From NCBI RefSeq assembly GCF_001038505.1, contig NZ_LDPY01000001.1, positions 3,348,001 through 3,412,000 on the forward strand: 64,000 bases of DNA, written 5' to 3'. The translations under genes and the position numbers were made by a program. Positions 18,747 through 26,353 of this stretch are shown here, one piece after another. Positions within the stretch are counted from its first letter, which is position 1. Each line of letters opens with the position of its first letter. The stretch is from Puniceibacterium sp. IMCC21224 (lineage in GTDB: Bacteria > Pseudomonadota > Alphaproteobacteria > Rhodobacterales > Rhodobacteraceae). The notes under the pieces were generated by a model, which made no database searches, was not told the DNA's origin, and saw only the letters and a list, made by a program, of their open reading frames with translations.

Positions 18747-20005
18747 CTGTACAACTGGCGACACTATCCAACGGCTTTCGCATTGTGACCGAACACATGC
18801 CCGGTCTGCAATCGGCCTCTATCGGGATCTGGGTCGGGGCTGGCGGACGGCACGAGCGTGTTGAACAGAACGGGATTGCGCATTTCCTTGAACATATGGC
18901 GTTCAAAGGCACCAAGACCCGTTCCGCGCTTCAGATCGCCGAAGCAATCGAAGATGTGGGCGGCTATATCAACGCCTATACCAGCCGCGAGGTGACCGCC
19001 TATTACGTCCGCGTGCTTGAGGCGGATGTGGGCCTCGGCCTTGATGTGATCGCCGATATCCTGCGCAATCCGGTGTTTGACCCGCGCGAGATCGAAACCG
19101 AACGCCACGTGATCCTGCAAGAGATCGGCCAAGCGCTGGACACCCCCGACGACGTGATTTTTGACTGGTTGCAGGAAAAGGCGTATCCGGACCAGTCAAT
19201 TGGCCGCACCATTCTTGGTGAAGCGTCGAATGTGAACGGCTTTGGCCGCGACGATCTGGCCCGGTTTGTCAAAGAGCACTACGGCCCCAACCAGATGATC
19301 CTGTCGGCGGCCGGCGCGGTCGATCACGACGCATTGGTGGCGCAAGCCGAAGCGCTGTTTGGCGACATGGCGCGGCGCGATGCAGACAATGCCGACGATG
19401 CCCGCTTTGCCGGAGGCGAAAGCCGCAACGAAAAGGCGCTGGAGCAGGCGCACTTTGCCCTTGCCTTTGAAAGCCCGGGCTACCGCGATCCGCAATTCTA
19501 CACCGCTCAGGTCTATTCCATTGCGCTGGGTGGCGGTATGTCGAGCCGCCTGTTCCAGGAAGTTCGTGAAAAGCGCGGGCTGTGCTATTCGATTTTCGCC
19601 ACAACCGGGGCCTATGCCGACACAGGTATGACCACGATCTATGCCGGGACCAGCGGTGCAGAGCTGGGTGAGTTGGCCCATATCACCATCGACGAGATGA
19701 AACGCGCCGCGCAAGATATGTCGCCCGAAGAAGTGGCCCGCGCCCGCGCCCAGATGAAGGCCGGACTGCTGATGGGGCTGGAAAGCCCGTCCAGCCGCGC
19801 CGAACGACTGGCCCGTATGGTGCAGATCTGGGGCTCAGTGCCACCAGTCGAAGACACCGTGGCGCGGATCGATTCCGTCACCACCGGCGATGTCAAAGCG
19901 TTTGCCGAGCATTTGGCAGGCACGGCACCGGCGGCGTTGGCGCTGTATGGTCCCGTAGCGGGTGCGCCGGGTCTGGGGGAATTGCAGGCGCGTCGGGTCG
20001 CCTGA
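18743..20005 (+). CDS. M16-family zinc metallopeptidase (processing-peptidase-like)
   Basis: Predicted to degrade or process peptides; related to mitochondrial processing peptidase beta and PqqL. The inverted zinc motif HFLEH lies at residues 47-51 (HxxEH) and the distal ligand Glu127 is 76 residues downstream (RHVILQEIGQ), so the site is complete. Length 420 is typical. GTG start overlaps the stop of the repaired thrC frame; its own TGA overlaps the ATG of the acetyltransferase. The same neighbour order is common in this bacterial family. Confidence 0.94.
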   Translation: MTVQLATLSNGFRIVTEHMPGLQSASIGIWVGAGGRHERVEQNGIAHFLEHMAFKGTKTRSALQIAEAIEDVGGYINAYTSREVTAYYVRVLEADVGLGLDVIADILRNPVFDPREIETERHVILQEIGQALDTPDDVIFDWLQEKAYPDQSIGRTILGEASNVNGFGRDDLARFVKEHYGPNQMILSAAGAVDHDALVAQAEALFGDMARRDADNADDARFAGGESRNEKALEQAHFALAFESPGYRDPQFYTAQVYSIALGGGMSSRLFQEVREKRGLCYSIFATTGAYADTGMTTIYAGTSGAELGELAHITIDEMKRAAQDMSPEEVARARAQMKAGLLMGLESPSSRAERLARMVQIWGSVPPVEDTVARIDSVTTGDVKAFAEHLAGTAPAALALYGPVAGAPGLGELQARRVA

Positions 20006-20589
20006 TGCTTGCACTGCGGCGCAAGTTGAGGATTGAGACGGATCGTCTGACCCTGCGTCCGCCCCAGCACACAGATTTCAACGCCTGGACCTCGCTGCGC
20101 CGGGATTCCGAGTCGTTCCTGACGCCGTGGGAACCGACCTGGGCCGATGACCACCTCAGCCGCAAGGCGTTTACCAACCGCGTCTACTGGGCCAATCGGT
20201 CGGTGGCCGCAGGCACTGCCCTGCCGTTGTTCCTGATCCGACGCGAGGATGACATGCTGCTGGGGGCGATCACGCTGGACAATATCCGCCGTGGGCCGGC
20301 CCAGGCCGGGACACTGGGATATTGGACCGGGCTGCCCTTTGTCCGCCATGGCTATATGGCCGAGGCGATTGCCGCCGTCACCCACCACGCCTTTTCCCCG
20401 CTGGATCTGAGCCGGATCGAGGCCGCCTGCCTGCCGGAAAACGTCGCCTCACGCGGGTTGCTTGAACGGTCGGGCTTTAAATACGAAGGCGTTGCCCAGA
20501 GTTATTTGCAAATCAGCGGCCGCTGGCGCACGCATGTGCTCTATGCTGCGCTGCGACTGGACCGGCGCGGGCGGACCCTCGCCGGCTAA
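20005..20589 (+). CDS. GNAT N-acetyltransferase, RimJ/RimL type
   Basis: A 194-residue acetyltransferase resembling those that modify the N-terminus of ribosomal proteins. It starts with the family pattern IETDRLTLRPPQHTDFNAWTSL, and has the acetyl-CoA motif region LGYWTGLPFVRHGYMAEAI and the C-terminal NVASRGLLERSGFKYEGVA. Its ATG overlaps the M16 peptidase stop (TGATG). The true substrate is not determined by sequence. Confidence 0.9.
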   Translation: MLALRRKLRIETDRLTLRPPQHTDFNAWTSLRRDSESFLTPWEPTWADDHLSRKAFTNRVYWANRSVAAGTALPLFLIRREDDMLLGAITLDNIRRGPAQAGTLGYWTGLPFVRHGYMAEAIAAVTHHAFSPLDLSRIEAACLPENVASRGLLERSGFKYEGVAQSYLQISGRWRTHVLYAALRLDRRGRTLAG

Positions 20590-20727
20590 GCGTAAGCGAG
20601 GCCATTTTAGTACACGTCGAATCCCCCCAGAGACGGTGGTGTTGCAACTTTGCCTGCATAGTGACCCACGCGATTGTGGCCAGACGGCAGGACCGGCTGC
20701 GATAAGTTTTGTCAGGAGGTGCCACTG

Positions 20728-21561
20728 ATGAACCGATTCGCCGCTTGCCTGCTGACCCTGAGTTTGCTGAACCCTGCCGCTGTCTTCGCACAAGAGACGC
20801 GCCGCCCCAGCCATTGCATCGCCATTGCCGACGCGGCGCCGGGTCTGGAATATCTGCACAGGGCAAGCTGGCAGGAGCCCGTGCCAGACTACAGCGTGCG
20901 GATCAGCTATATCGCCCATGCGTCATTCCTGATCCAGACGCCCGGCGGATTGAATGCAGTTACGGATTTCACCGGGTTTGTCGGCAATGCGACGCTGATC
21001 CCCGATGTCGTGACGATGAATCACGCCCATGACACCCACTGGACCGCCAATCCCGATCCGGCGATTGCCCACGCCCTGCCCGGCTGGGGTCCATTTGGCG
21101 AAGGCATCGAACATCATCTCGATCTGGGTGAAATGCTGGTGCGCAACGTCTCAACCGATATCCGGTCTCAATTCGGCGGGCGCGAGGACAACGGTAATTC
21201 GATCTTTGTATTCGAGGTCGAGGGCCTGTGCATCGGTCATCTCGGCCATCTGCATCAGGAACCCAACGACCAGCAATACGCAGCGCTGGGGCGGCTGGAT
21301 GTGGTGATGGTGCCCGTGGATGGCGGCTATACCATGGATGTTGCGGCGATGATCCGGGTGATTGAGCGTCTGCGCTCCAGCATCGTTATCCCGATGCATT
21401 GGTTTTCGGGCAACGCATTGGACTATTTCCTGACCGGAGTCAGCGACGTCTTTGCCATTGATCGACGCGACAGCAATTCGCTTGAGGTGTCTTTGCGTGA
21501 TCTGCCGTCACGACCCACTGTGGTGGTGCTGCGCCCCGCATGGTTGCGCGATCGCGAATAG
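20728..21561 (+). CDS. Exported MBL-fold metal-dependent hydrolase
   Basis: A 277-residue protein with a Sec signal (MNRFAACLLTLSLLNPAAVFAQ) and a beta-lactamase-like fold of the UlaG type: YIAHASFLIQTPGG, the metal-binding region NHAHDTHW (HxHDxH near residue 100), GHLGHLHQ and IPMHWFSG. The reaction is unknown. AGGAGG eleven bases before the ATG supports this start over one 18 codons earlier. It is a single gene between the acetyltransferase and an FAD oxidase gene. Confidence 0.87.
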   Translation: MNRFAACLLTLSLLNPAAVFAQETRRPSHCIAIADAAPGLEYLHRASWQEPVPDYSVRISYIAHASFLIQTPGGLNAVTDFTGFVGNATLIPDVVTMNHAHDTHWTANPDPAIAHALPGWGPFGEGIEHHLDLGEMLVRNVSTDIRSQFGGREDNGNSIFVFEVEGLCIGHLGHLHQEPNDQQYAALGRLDVVMVPVDGGYTMDVAAMIRVIERLRSSIVIPMHWFSGNALDYFLTGVSDVFAIDRRDSNSLEVSLRDLPSRPTVVVLRPAWLRDRE

Positions 21562-21642
21562 TGCGCGCCCGCATCGGAAAATGGGGCTTTTGGTTCCCCG
21601 CCGCAACGGGCTAAGTGGCGCTTGGAAAAGCAGGAGACCCAG

Positions 21643-23064
21643 ATGCCGCTGAACCCCGCCGATGACACATTCCTCGCCACAATCACTGCTGCGTTGCCCG
21701 ACGGCCGCCTGCGCCGGGCCGAACCGCGCTATCTCGAAGAACCACGCGCCCGCTGGAGGAGCATCGCCACACATGTCGCCCTGCCACACAGCGCCGATGA
21801 GGTCGCAACCATTCTGCGGCTCTGCACAGCGGCGGGGGTCGGCGTGGTGCCATATGGCGGCGGCACCGGGCTTGTCGGCGGTCAGATTGCACCTGCTGGC
21901 ATGGCGGCACCGCTGATCCTGTCACTGGAAAAAATGAACAATATCCGTTCGGTTCACCCGGATGAAAATGCCTTGGTCGCCGAGGCCGGTGTCGTCCTCG
22001 CCGATGTACAGGCAGCGGCACGGGATCAGGACCGCCTGTTTCCCTTGTCGCTCGCCTCGGAAGGGTCCGCGCGGATTGGCGGTCTGCTGTCCACCAACGC
22101 GGGCGGCGTCAACGTGCTGCGCTATGGCAACGCTCGCGATCTGGTTCTGGGACTCGAAGCCGTGCTGCCGGACGGGCAGATCTGGCACGGGCTCAAACGC
22201 CTGCGCAAGGACAACACCGGATACGACCTGCGGCATCTGCTGATCGGCGCCGAAGGGACATTGGGGGTGATCACGGCGGCCAGCCTCAAACTTGCGTCGA
22301 TCCCTGCCGCCACGGGGACCGCCGTGATGGTGGTCGAAAGCCCCGCCGCAGCGCTGAAACTGCTGTCGCTCGCTCGGGGGCATATCGGCGAAGCACTCTC
22401 GGCGTTTGAGATCATGAACCGCGCCGGTCTCGACTTTCTGGCTGAGATGTTACCGGACATTCGCCAACCCTTTGCCAGCCCGCCCGAATGGATGGTCCTG
22501 ATCGAAGTTGGCCTGCCACAGGCCATCGACCCGGCCGAGGCGCTAGAGACGCTGTTTGCCGAAGCGCTGGATCAGGGGTTGGTCAATGACGGCGTGATCG
22601 CCCAAAGCACGACGCAGGCCCAGGCCTTTTGGGCGGTGCGCGAACAAATCCCCGAGGCCAACCGCCGCATCGGCGCGATTGCGAGCCACGACATCTCGCT
22701 TCCGCTAGGGGCTATCGCGGATTTCATCACTCGCGCGCCGGCATTGATTGCTCCGCTGGGTGATTTCAGGATCAACTGTTTTGGACATCTGGGGGACGGC
22801 AACCTGCACTACAATATTTTCCCGACCCCCGGGCGCAGCAAAGGCGACTACGATGACCAGCGCGACGGGGTCAAACACGCCCTGCATGATCTGGTCCACG
22901 ACATGGGCGGGTCGGTGAGCGCCGAACACGGCATCGGGCGACTCAAGATTGACGATCTGCAACGGTACGGCGATCCGGCAAAACTCACCGCCATGCGCGC
23001 GATCAAGGCAGCGCTAGATCCTGCCGGGATCATGAATCCCGGCGCGGTTTTACCGGCAGTCTGA
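21643..23064 (+). CDS. FAD-binding oxidoreductase of the GlcD / D-2-hydroxyacid dehydrogenase type
   Basis: A 473-residue flavoprotein predicted to oxidise a D-2-hydroxyacid (lactate, 2-hydroxyglutarate or glycolate). The PCMH-type FAD-binding domain shows VVPYGGGTGLVGGQ (about residues 69-82), the GGLLSTNAGGVNVLRYGNARD segment, and GAEGTLGVIT. The C-terminal FAD-linked oxidase cap has NCFGHLGDGNLHYNI and SAEHGIGRLK. AGGAGA precedes the ATG; an upstream ATG adds seven residues. Substrate cannot be fixed from sequence. Confidence 0.92.
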   Translation: MPLNPADDTFLATITAALPDGRLRRAEPRYLEEPRARWRSIATHVALPHSADEVATILRLCTAAGVGVVPYGGGTGLVGGQIAPAGMAAPLILSLEKMNNIRSVHPDENALVAEAGVVLADVQAAARDQDRLFPLSLASEGSARIGGLLSTNAGGVNVLRYGNARDLVLGLEAVLPDGQIWHGLKRLRKDNTGYDLRHLLIGAEGTLGVITAASLKLASIPAATGTAVMVVESPAAALKLLSLARGHIGEALSAFEIMNRAGLDFLAEMLPDIRQPFASPPEWMVLIEVGLPQAIDPAEALETLFAEALDQGLVNDGVIAQSTTQAQAFWAVREQIPEANRRIGAIASHDISLPLGAIADFITRAPALIAPLGDFRINCFGHLGDGNLHYNIFPTPGRSKGDYDDQRDGVKHALHDLVHDMGGSVSAEHGIGRLKIDDLQRYGDPAKLTAMRAIKAALDPAGIMNPGAVLPAV

Positions 23065-23077
23065 GACTCAAGCCCGA

Positions 23078-23908
23078 TTAATTCTGCGAAATCCGGAACA
23101 CGCAGCCGTCCGAAATCAATTGCGGCTGCGTCAGGCACAGCCCCTTGGCGGTATCAAAGGCCGACAGAACCTTGGGCACATAATCACGGGTCTCGGCATA
23201 GGGCGGAACACCATTGTTCTGCCCGATCGAGTTTTCACCCGCGTTATACCCGGCCAACACAAGGATTGGATCGCCGTCGAACTTCTGCATCAGAAAATCG
23301 AGGAACCGAACCCCGCCGCCTATGTTCTGCACCGGATCAAGGCTGTTGCTGACGCCAAAACGCTCGGCTGTGGCTGGCATCAACTGCATCAATCCCTGCG
23401 CGCCCGCCTTGCTGACCGCATCGGCCCGCCCGCCCGATTCCACCGACATCACCGCCAGCACCAGCGCAGGCGACACGCGCGTACCAATGGTGGATGTCAG
23501 GATGTCCTTGCCATGCCGACCGGCGATATCCTGAAGCGCCTGCAAACGAGGTGCAGCGACCCCCCTGCCCGTTGGCGGCGTACGCAGCTTGACCAATGCC
23601 GGTTCCAACCGTCCCGGCCCCGTCGCCCCAAGATCGGGCGAGACCACATCCCAGAACCAGCCATAGCGACCCGGACCACCTGCGCGCCCCGATGATGGCG
23701 CCGCTGGTGTTGCGGGCAATGCTGCCGGACGCGGCAAATCAGGCTGTGGCGCGATCTGCACGGTGATCCGTTTTTTGGTGCCGGGCTTTGGAACCTTTAC
23801 CCGTTTGGCAGAAAATTCGGGAAACGGTGCGGGCGCTTCGGCTGTCACAGGTCCGGAAATCGCCAAGAATACAGCCAAAAAGGCCGCAACAACGCGGTTG
23901 ATGTTCAT
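23078..23908 (-). CDS. Exported lytic transglycosylase (SLT domain)
   Basis: Cleaves the glycan strands of peptidoglycan. A 276-residue protein with a signal peptide (MNINRVVAAFLAVFLAISGP), a Pro/Ala-rich linker (~25-75) and a C-terminal Slt domain: catalytic Glu157 in LAVMSVESGG, then GAQGLMQLMPATAERFGV, NIGGGVRFLDFL and VLAGYNAGENSI. The chosen ATG is the one at the signal sequence, 35 codons into the open frame. It is divergent from the pilin genes of the tad locus, so it may help the secretin or pilus cross the wall, as an inference. Confidence 0.93.
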   Translation of the reverse strand: MNINRVVAAFLAVFLAISGPVTAEAPAPFPEFSAKRVKVPKPGTKKRITVQIAPQPDLPRPAALPATPAAPSSGRAGGPGRYGWFWDVVSPDLGATGPGRLEPALVKLRTPPTGRGVAAPRLQALQDIAGRHGKDILTSTIGTRVSPALVLAVMSVESGGRADAVSKAGAQGLMQLMPATAERFGVSNSLDPVQNIGGGVRFLDFLMQKFDGDPILVLAGYNAGENSIGQNNGVPPYAETRDYVPKVLSAFDTAKGLCLTQPQLISDGCVFRISQN

Positions 23909-24263
23909 TCTGCTTTGTCCTGCCTCGACTGCTTTTCCTGGAAGTGTGACACAATTCACAGTTTTCACCAAGATCGTTGCCAATTTGTGTCTGGACTGTG
24001 CCTCAAATCCCATTCTATTTCGTGCAATTTCGCAGATATAAAAAGATAATTACTTTATTTATTATAAAAATCAATAAGTTAACTCATAAATTTCAAATTC
24101 TCGGTTTCACCGCAACAAGGTGCGAATCCGGCCAAATTGCTGCCCCAATCCACAGGCAAAAACTCCTCATACCGCAACGGACAGGGTCGTGAGAGAGACG
24201 CCCAACAATGTTCGAAGCGGTGAAAGCAAAGAGCAAACAAAACTACTTACCCGGAGAAACACC
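23909..24263. promoter_or_regulatory. AT-rich upstream region of the pilin-like genes
   Basis: A 355-base divergent region. About 24030-24110 is strongly AT-rich (ATATAAAAAGATAATTAC, TTTATTATAAAAATCAATA), in sharp contrast to the GC-rich window, and likely holds the pilin promoter or a nucleoid-protein binding site. I see no gene in it. An ACCCGGAGAAAC site lies just before the first pilin ATG. Confidence 0.5.
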
Positions 24264-24443
24264 ATGATCAACTTCATCAAAAACTTCCGCAACGACGAAG
24301 ACGGCGCCGTAACAGTTGACTGGGTCGTCCTGACCGCAGCTGTCGTCGGCCTTGCCATTGCCGCCTATACGACCATCGAAGACAACGCGACCATCCTGAT
24401 CACCTCGGCCGGCGGCGCCGTGCTTGCACAAGACGATTTCTAA
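24264..24443 (+). CDS. Flp/Fap-type pilin-like protein 1
   Basis: A 59-residue protein with a short charged leader (MINFIKNFRNDEDG), then the hydrophobic segment VVLTAAVVGLAIAAYT, and an acidic end GGAVLAQDDF. Such proteins head tad loci and are cut after Gly14 by the prepilin peptidase. The site here reads G-AVTVDW rather than the usual G-xxxxEY/F. Ribosome binding site CGGAGAA. The next gene is a near copy (one residue different). Probably the major pilin. Confidence 0.82.
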   Translation: MINFIKNFRNDEDGAVTVDWVVLTAAVVGLAIAAYTTIEDNATILITSAGGAVLAQDDF

Positions 24444-24470
24444 ATCACGCTGCGGGCAACCGCAGTGATT
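24443..24470 (+). terminator. Stem-loop after pilin-like gene 1
   Basis: Imperfect inverted repeat, AATCAC(GC)TGCGG against CCGCAGTGATT, with a two-base bulge and a four-base loop, starting at the stop codon. It resembles the 3' stabilising or attenuating hairpins often found after highly expressed pilin genes. Confidence 0.5.
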
Positions 24471-24561
24471 TGGCGACCCGGGCATAGTTCAATAAGTAGC
24501 CCGGCCACGGTCTAAATTCCACAACACCCCTCGCCCGTTTTGGGCATATTTGGAGACTACC

Positions 24562-24741
24562 ATGATCAACTTCATCAAAAACTTCCGCAACGACGAAGAC
24601 GGCGCCGTAACAGTTGACTGGGTCGTTCTGACCGCAGCTGTCGTCGGCCTTGCCATTGCCGCCTACACTGTGATCGAAGACAACGCGACCATCCTGATCA
24701 CCTCCGCCGGCGGTGCCGTTCTTGCCCAGGATGACTTCTAA
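24562..24741 (+). CDS. Flp/Fap-type pilin-like protein 2
   Basis: A 59-residue near-identical copy of the first pilin-like protein; only the residue after YT changes (Thr to Val). The DNA differs at few positions, nearly all silent, which points to a recent tandem duplication about 298 bases apart. Same leader, hydrophobic segment and GGAVLAQDDF end. It has TTTGGAGAC before the start. Confidence 0.82.
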   Translation: MINFIKNFRNDEDGAVTVDWVVLTAAVVGLAIAAYTVIEDNATILITSAGGAVLAQDDF

Positions 24742-24769
24742 GAAGACGCTCGTCTGAGCATTTCTCTTC

Positions 24770-24800
24770 AGTCGGGCGCCGATCCCAATGGCGCCCGACT
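24770..24800 (+). terminator. Strong hairpin between pilin-like genes 2 and 3
   Basis: A perfect eleven-base inverted repeat AGTCGGGCGCC / GGCGCCCGACT (24770-24780, 24790-24800) with a nine-base loop. No T run follows, so it may partly stop transcription or protect the abundant pilin message from 3' decay. Confidence 0.6.
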
Positions 24801-24838
24801 CTGGAAGGCCCAGAACATACAATCAGGAGGGTTTGAGG

Positions 24839-25018
24839 ATGCTAGAATTTCTGAGCAGGTTTGGCCAAAGCGAAGATGGCGCTGTCAGCGTCGACTGGAT
24901 CGTCATCACGGCGGCTGTGGTCGGCATGTCAGCCGTCGCGTTTTTCACGGTCGAAGACGCGTCATTTGCACTAATGGATTCGGCCGGCGGCGCGGTGCTT
25001 GCCCAGGACGACTTTTAG
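24839..25018 (+). CDS. Flp/Fap-type pilin-like protein 3 (diverged)
   Basis: A 59-residue paralogue with the same plan (MLEFLSRFGQSEDG leader, AVSVDWIVITAAVVGMSAVAFF helix, GGAVLAQDDF end) but different residues along the middle. AGGAGGGTTTGAGG precedes the ATG. It may be a minor pilin or specialised subunit. The processing site again is G-AVSVDW. Confidence 0.8.
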   Translation: MLEFLSRFGQSEDGAVSVDWIVITAAVVGMSAVAFFTVEDASFALMDSAGGAVLAQDDF

Positions 25019-25291
25019 TCACCGGATCACATTCGCTATGGTCAAAGGCTGAGCCCAGAACGGGCCCGGCCTTTGGTTCGTTTTGGGCCCCTGTTTCTCC
25101 GGCCACATTCCCTTGGCCCGCCTCCCTCACAAACTGACGTTACGTAATAGCCCATAGAGTCCAACAACAACCAAGGATTGGACCAGATTTGGACACAATC
25201 ACCGGGCATCAAGAGAGAATAGCGTCGGGTTTCCATCACTGGAACCTGCGGGAACTAAGACAAAACGCGATAAGCGCGTAAAGGAGAGACA
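25019..25291. promoter_or_regulatory. Upstream region of cpaB
   Basis: Intergenic 273 bases with an inverted repeat GTCCAA (25159-25164) / TTGGAC (25178-25183), a further TTGGAC copy at 25189-25194, and a TTACGTAA palindrome (25140-25147). These may be promoter or operator elements for the pilus assembly genes. An AAGGAGAGAC site directly precedes cpaB. Confidence 0.4.
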
Positions 25292-26149
25292 ATGCGATTG
25301 GTATTTGGACTGGTGTTGCTTGCCGGCATGGCGTTGGCCGGCTTCGCGGTCTTCATGGCCAAAGACTATATCGGGAAATATCAGAACGCCCTGGAACAAG
25401 AGCGCGCCCGAGCGGTCGAAGTCGTACCGACGCAGTCGATTTACGTGGCGACGCGAATGATCGCATATGGCGAACAGATCCTGACAGATGATGTGCGACT
25501 AGCCCCCTACCCCAAAGAGCTGCTGCCGGAAGTCTTCTTTGATGAGGCGAACCCGCTGACCGATGCTGACGGTCAACTGCGCGTGGCGGTCCGTCAAATC
25601 GAAACCAACGAACCGATCATGGGCCTCAAGGTTAGCGAGCCCGGCGGCGACGCAGGTCTGACCTCGCGGTTGGAACGCGGCCAGCGCGCCTTTACCATCA
25701 AGGTAGACGTGGCAAGCGGCGTATCCGGCTTTCTGCGTCCGGGCGACCGCGTGGACGTCTATTGGACCGGCCGTATTCCCGGCAATGATCCAAACCTGCC
25801 GCAGGGCGACGTGACAAAGCTGATCCAGACCGGTGTGCAACTGATCGCGATCGACCAATCCTCGAACCCGGATGGCAATGACGCGACCATCGCCCGAACT
25901 GTGACCGTTGCCGCTCAGCCGCAGCAAGTCGCCGCACTGGCACAGGCACAATCCTCGGGCCGACTGTCGCTGTCTCTGATGAACGCCCTGGACGACACCG
26001 TGGCCGAGGCCACCGAAGTCGATCAACGGTCACTATTGGGCATCACGCGCCGTGAACAGAAGGCAGAAGTCAAAGCATTGGAGGTCTGCACCATCCGCAC
26101 ACGCCGCGGTGCCGAAATGGTCGAAATCCCAATTCCCTGCACAAACTAA
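25292..26149 (+). CDS. cpaB: Flp pilus assembly protein CpaB (RcpC)
   Basis: Periplasmic partner of the CpaC secretin in the tad machine. The 285-residue protein has a signal or anchor (MRLVFGLVLLAGMALAGFAVF), a SAF domain (about 45-110, IYVATRMIAYGEQILTDDV) and the RcpC region (GVSGFLRPGDRVDVYWTGR, about 145-165). Two cysteines near the end (CTIRTRR...IPCTN) could be joined. First of a long run of tad genes in the same direction. Confidence 0.93.
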   Translation: MRLVFGLVLLAGMALAGFAVFMAKDYIGKYQNALEQERARAVEVVPTQSIYVATRMIAYGEQILTDDVRLAPYPKELLPEVFFDEANPLTDADGQLRVAVRQIETNEPIMGLKVSEPGGDAGLTSRLERGQRAFTIKVDVASGVSGFLRPGDRVDVYWTGRIPGNDPNLPQGDVTKLIQTGVQLIAIDQSSNPDGNDATIARTVTVAAQPQQVAALAQAQSSGRLSLSLMNALDDTVAEATEVDQRSLLGITRREQKAEVKALEVCTIRTRRGAEMVEIPIPCTN

Positions 26150-26171
26150 CTCATTATCAATATGTTACCTT

Positions 26172-26220
26172 AAGGCGTGCCAATTCGGCGCGCCTTGCCA
26201 TGAGTCGGCAAAAACGACTC
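26172..26220 (+). terminator. Two tandem hairpins between cpaB and cpaC
   Basis: First hairpin AAGGCGTGCC / GGCGCGCCTT (26172-26181, 26187-26196, one G-T pair, loop AATTC). Second GAGTCG / CGACTC (26202-26207, 26215-26220, loop with AAAAA). They sit inside the tad gene run and probably adjust or terminate transcription before cpaC. Confidence 0.5.
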
Positions 26221-26353
26221 TGTTGCCACTTATCCACATAAGAGCGGCCAGCGAACCCATTGATTCTTGCAATAAATCCGAAACTGCCGCACAGTCCGTG
26301 GAAATGCAGACGTAAAGATCTGCGAAAGAGGCGTGATCGGAAAGGCAGGTCAC

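Noticed and set aside
24079..24095. Possible CtrA box upstream of the pilin-like genes
   Set aside because: TTAA is present but the second half at the seven-base spacing does not match TTAA, so the signal is too weak.
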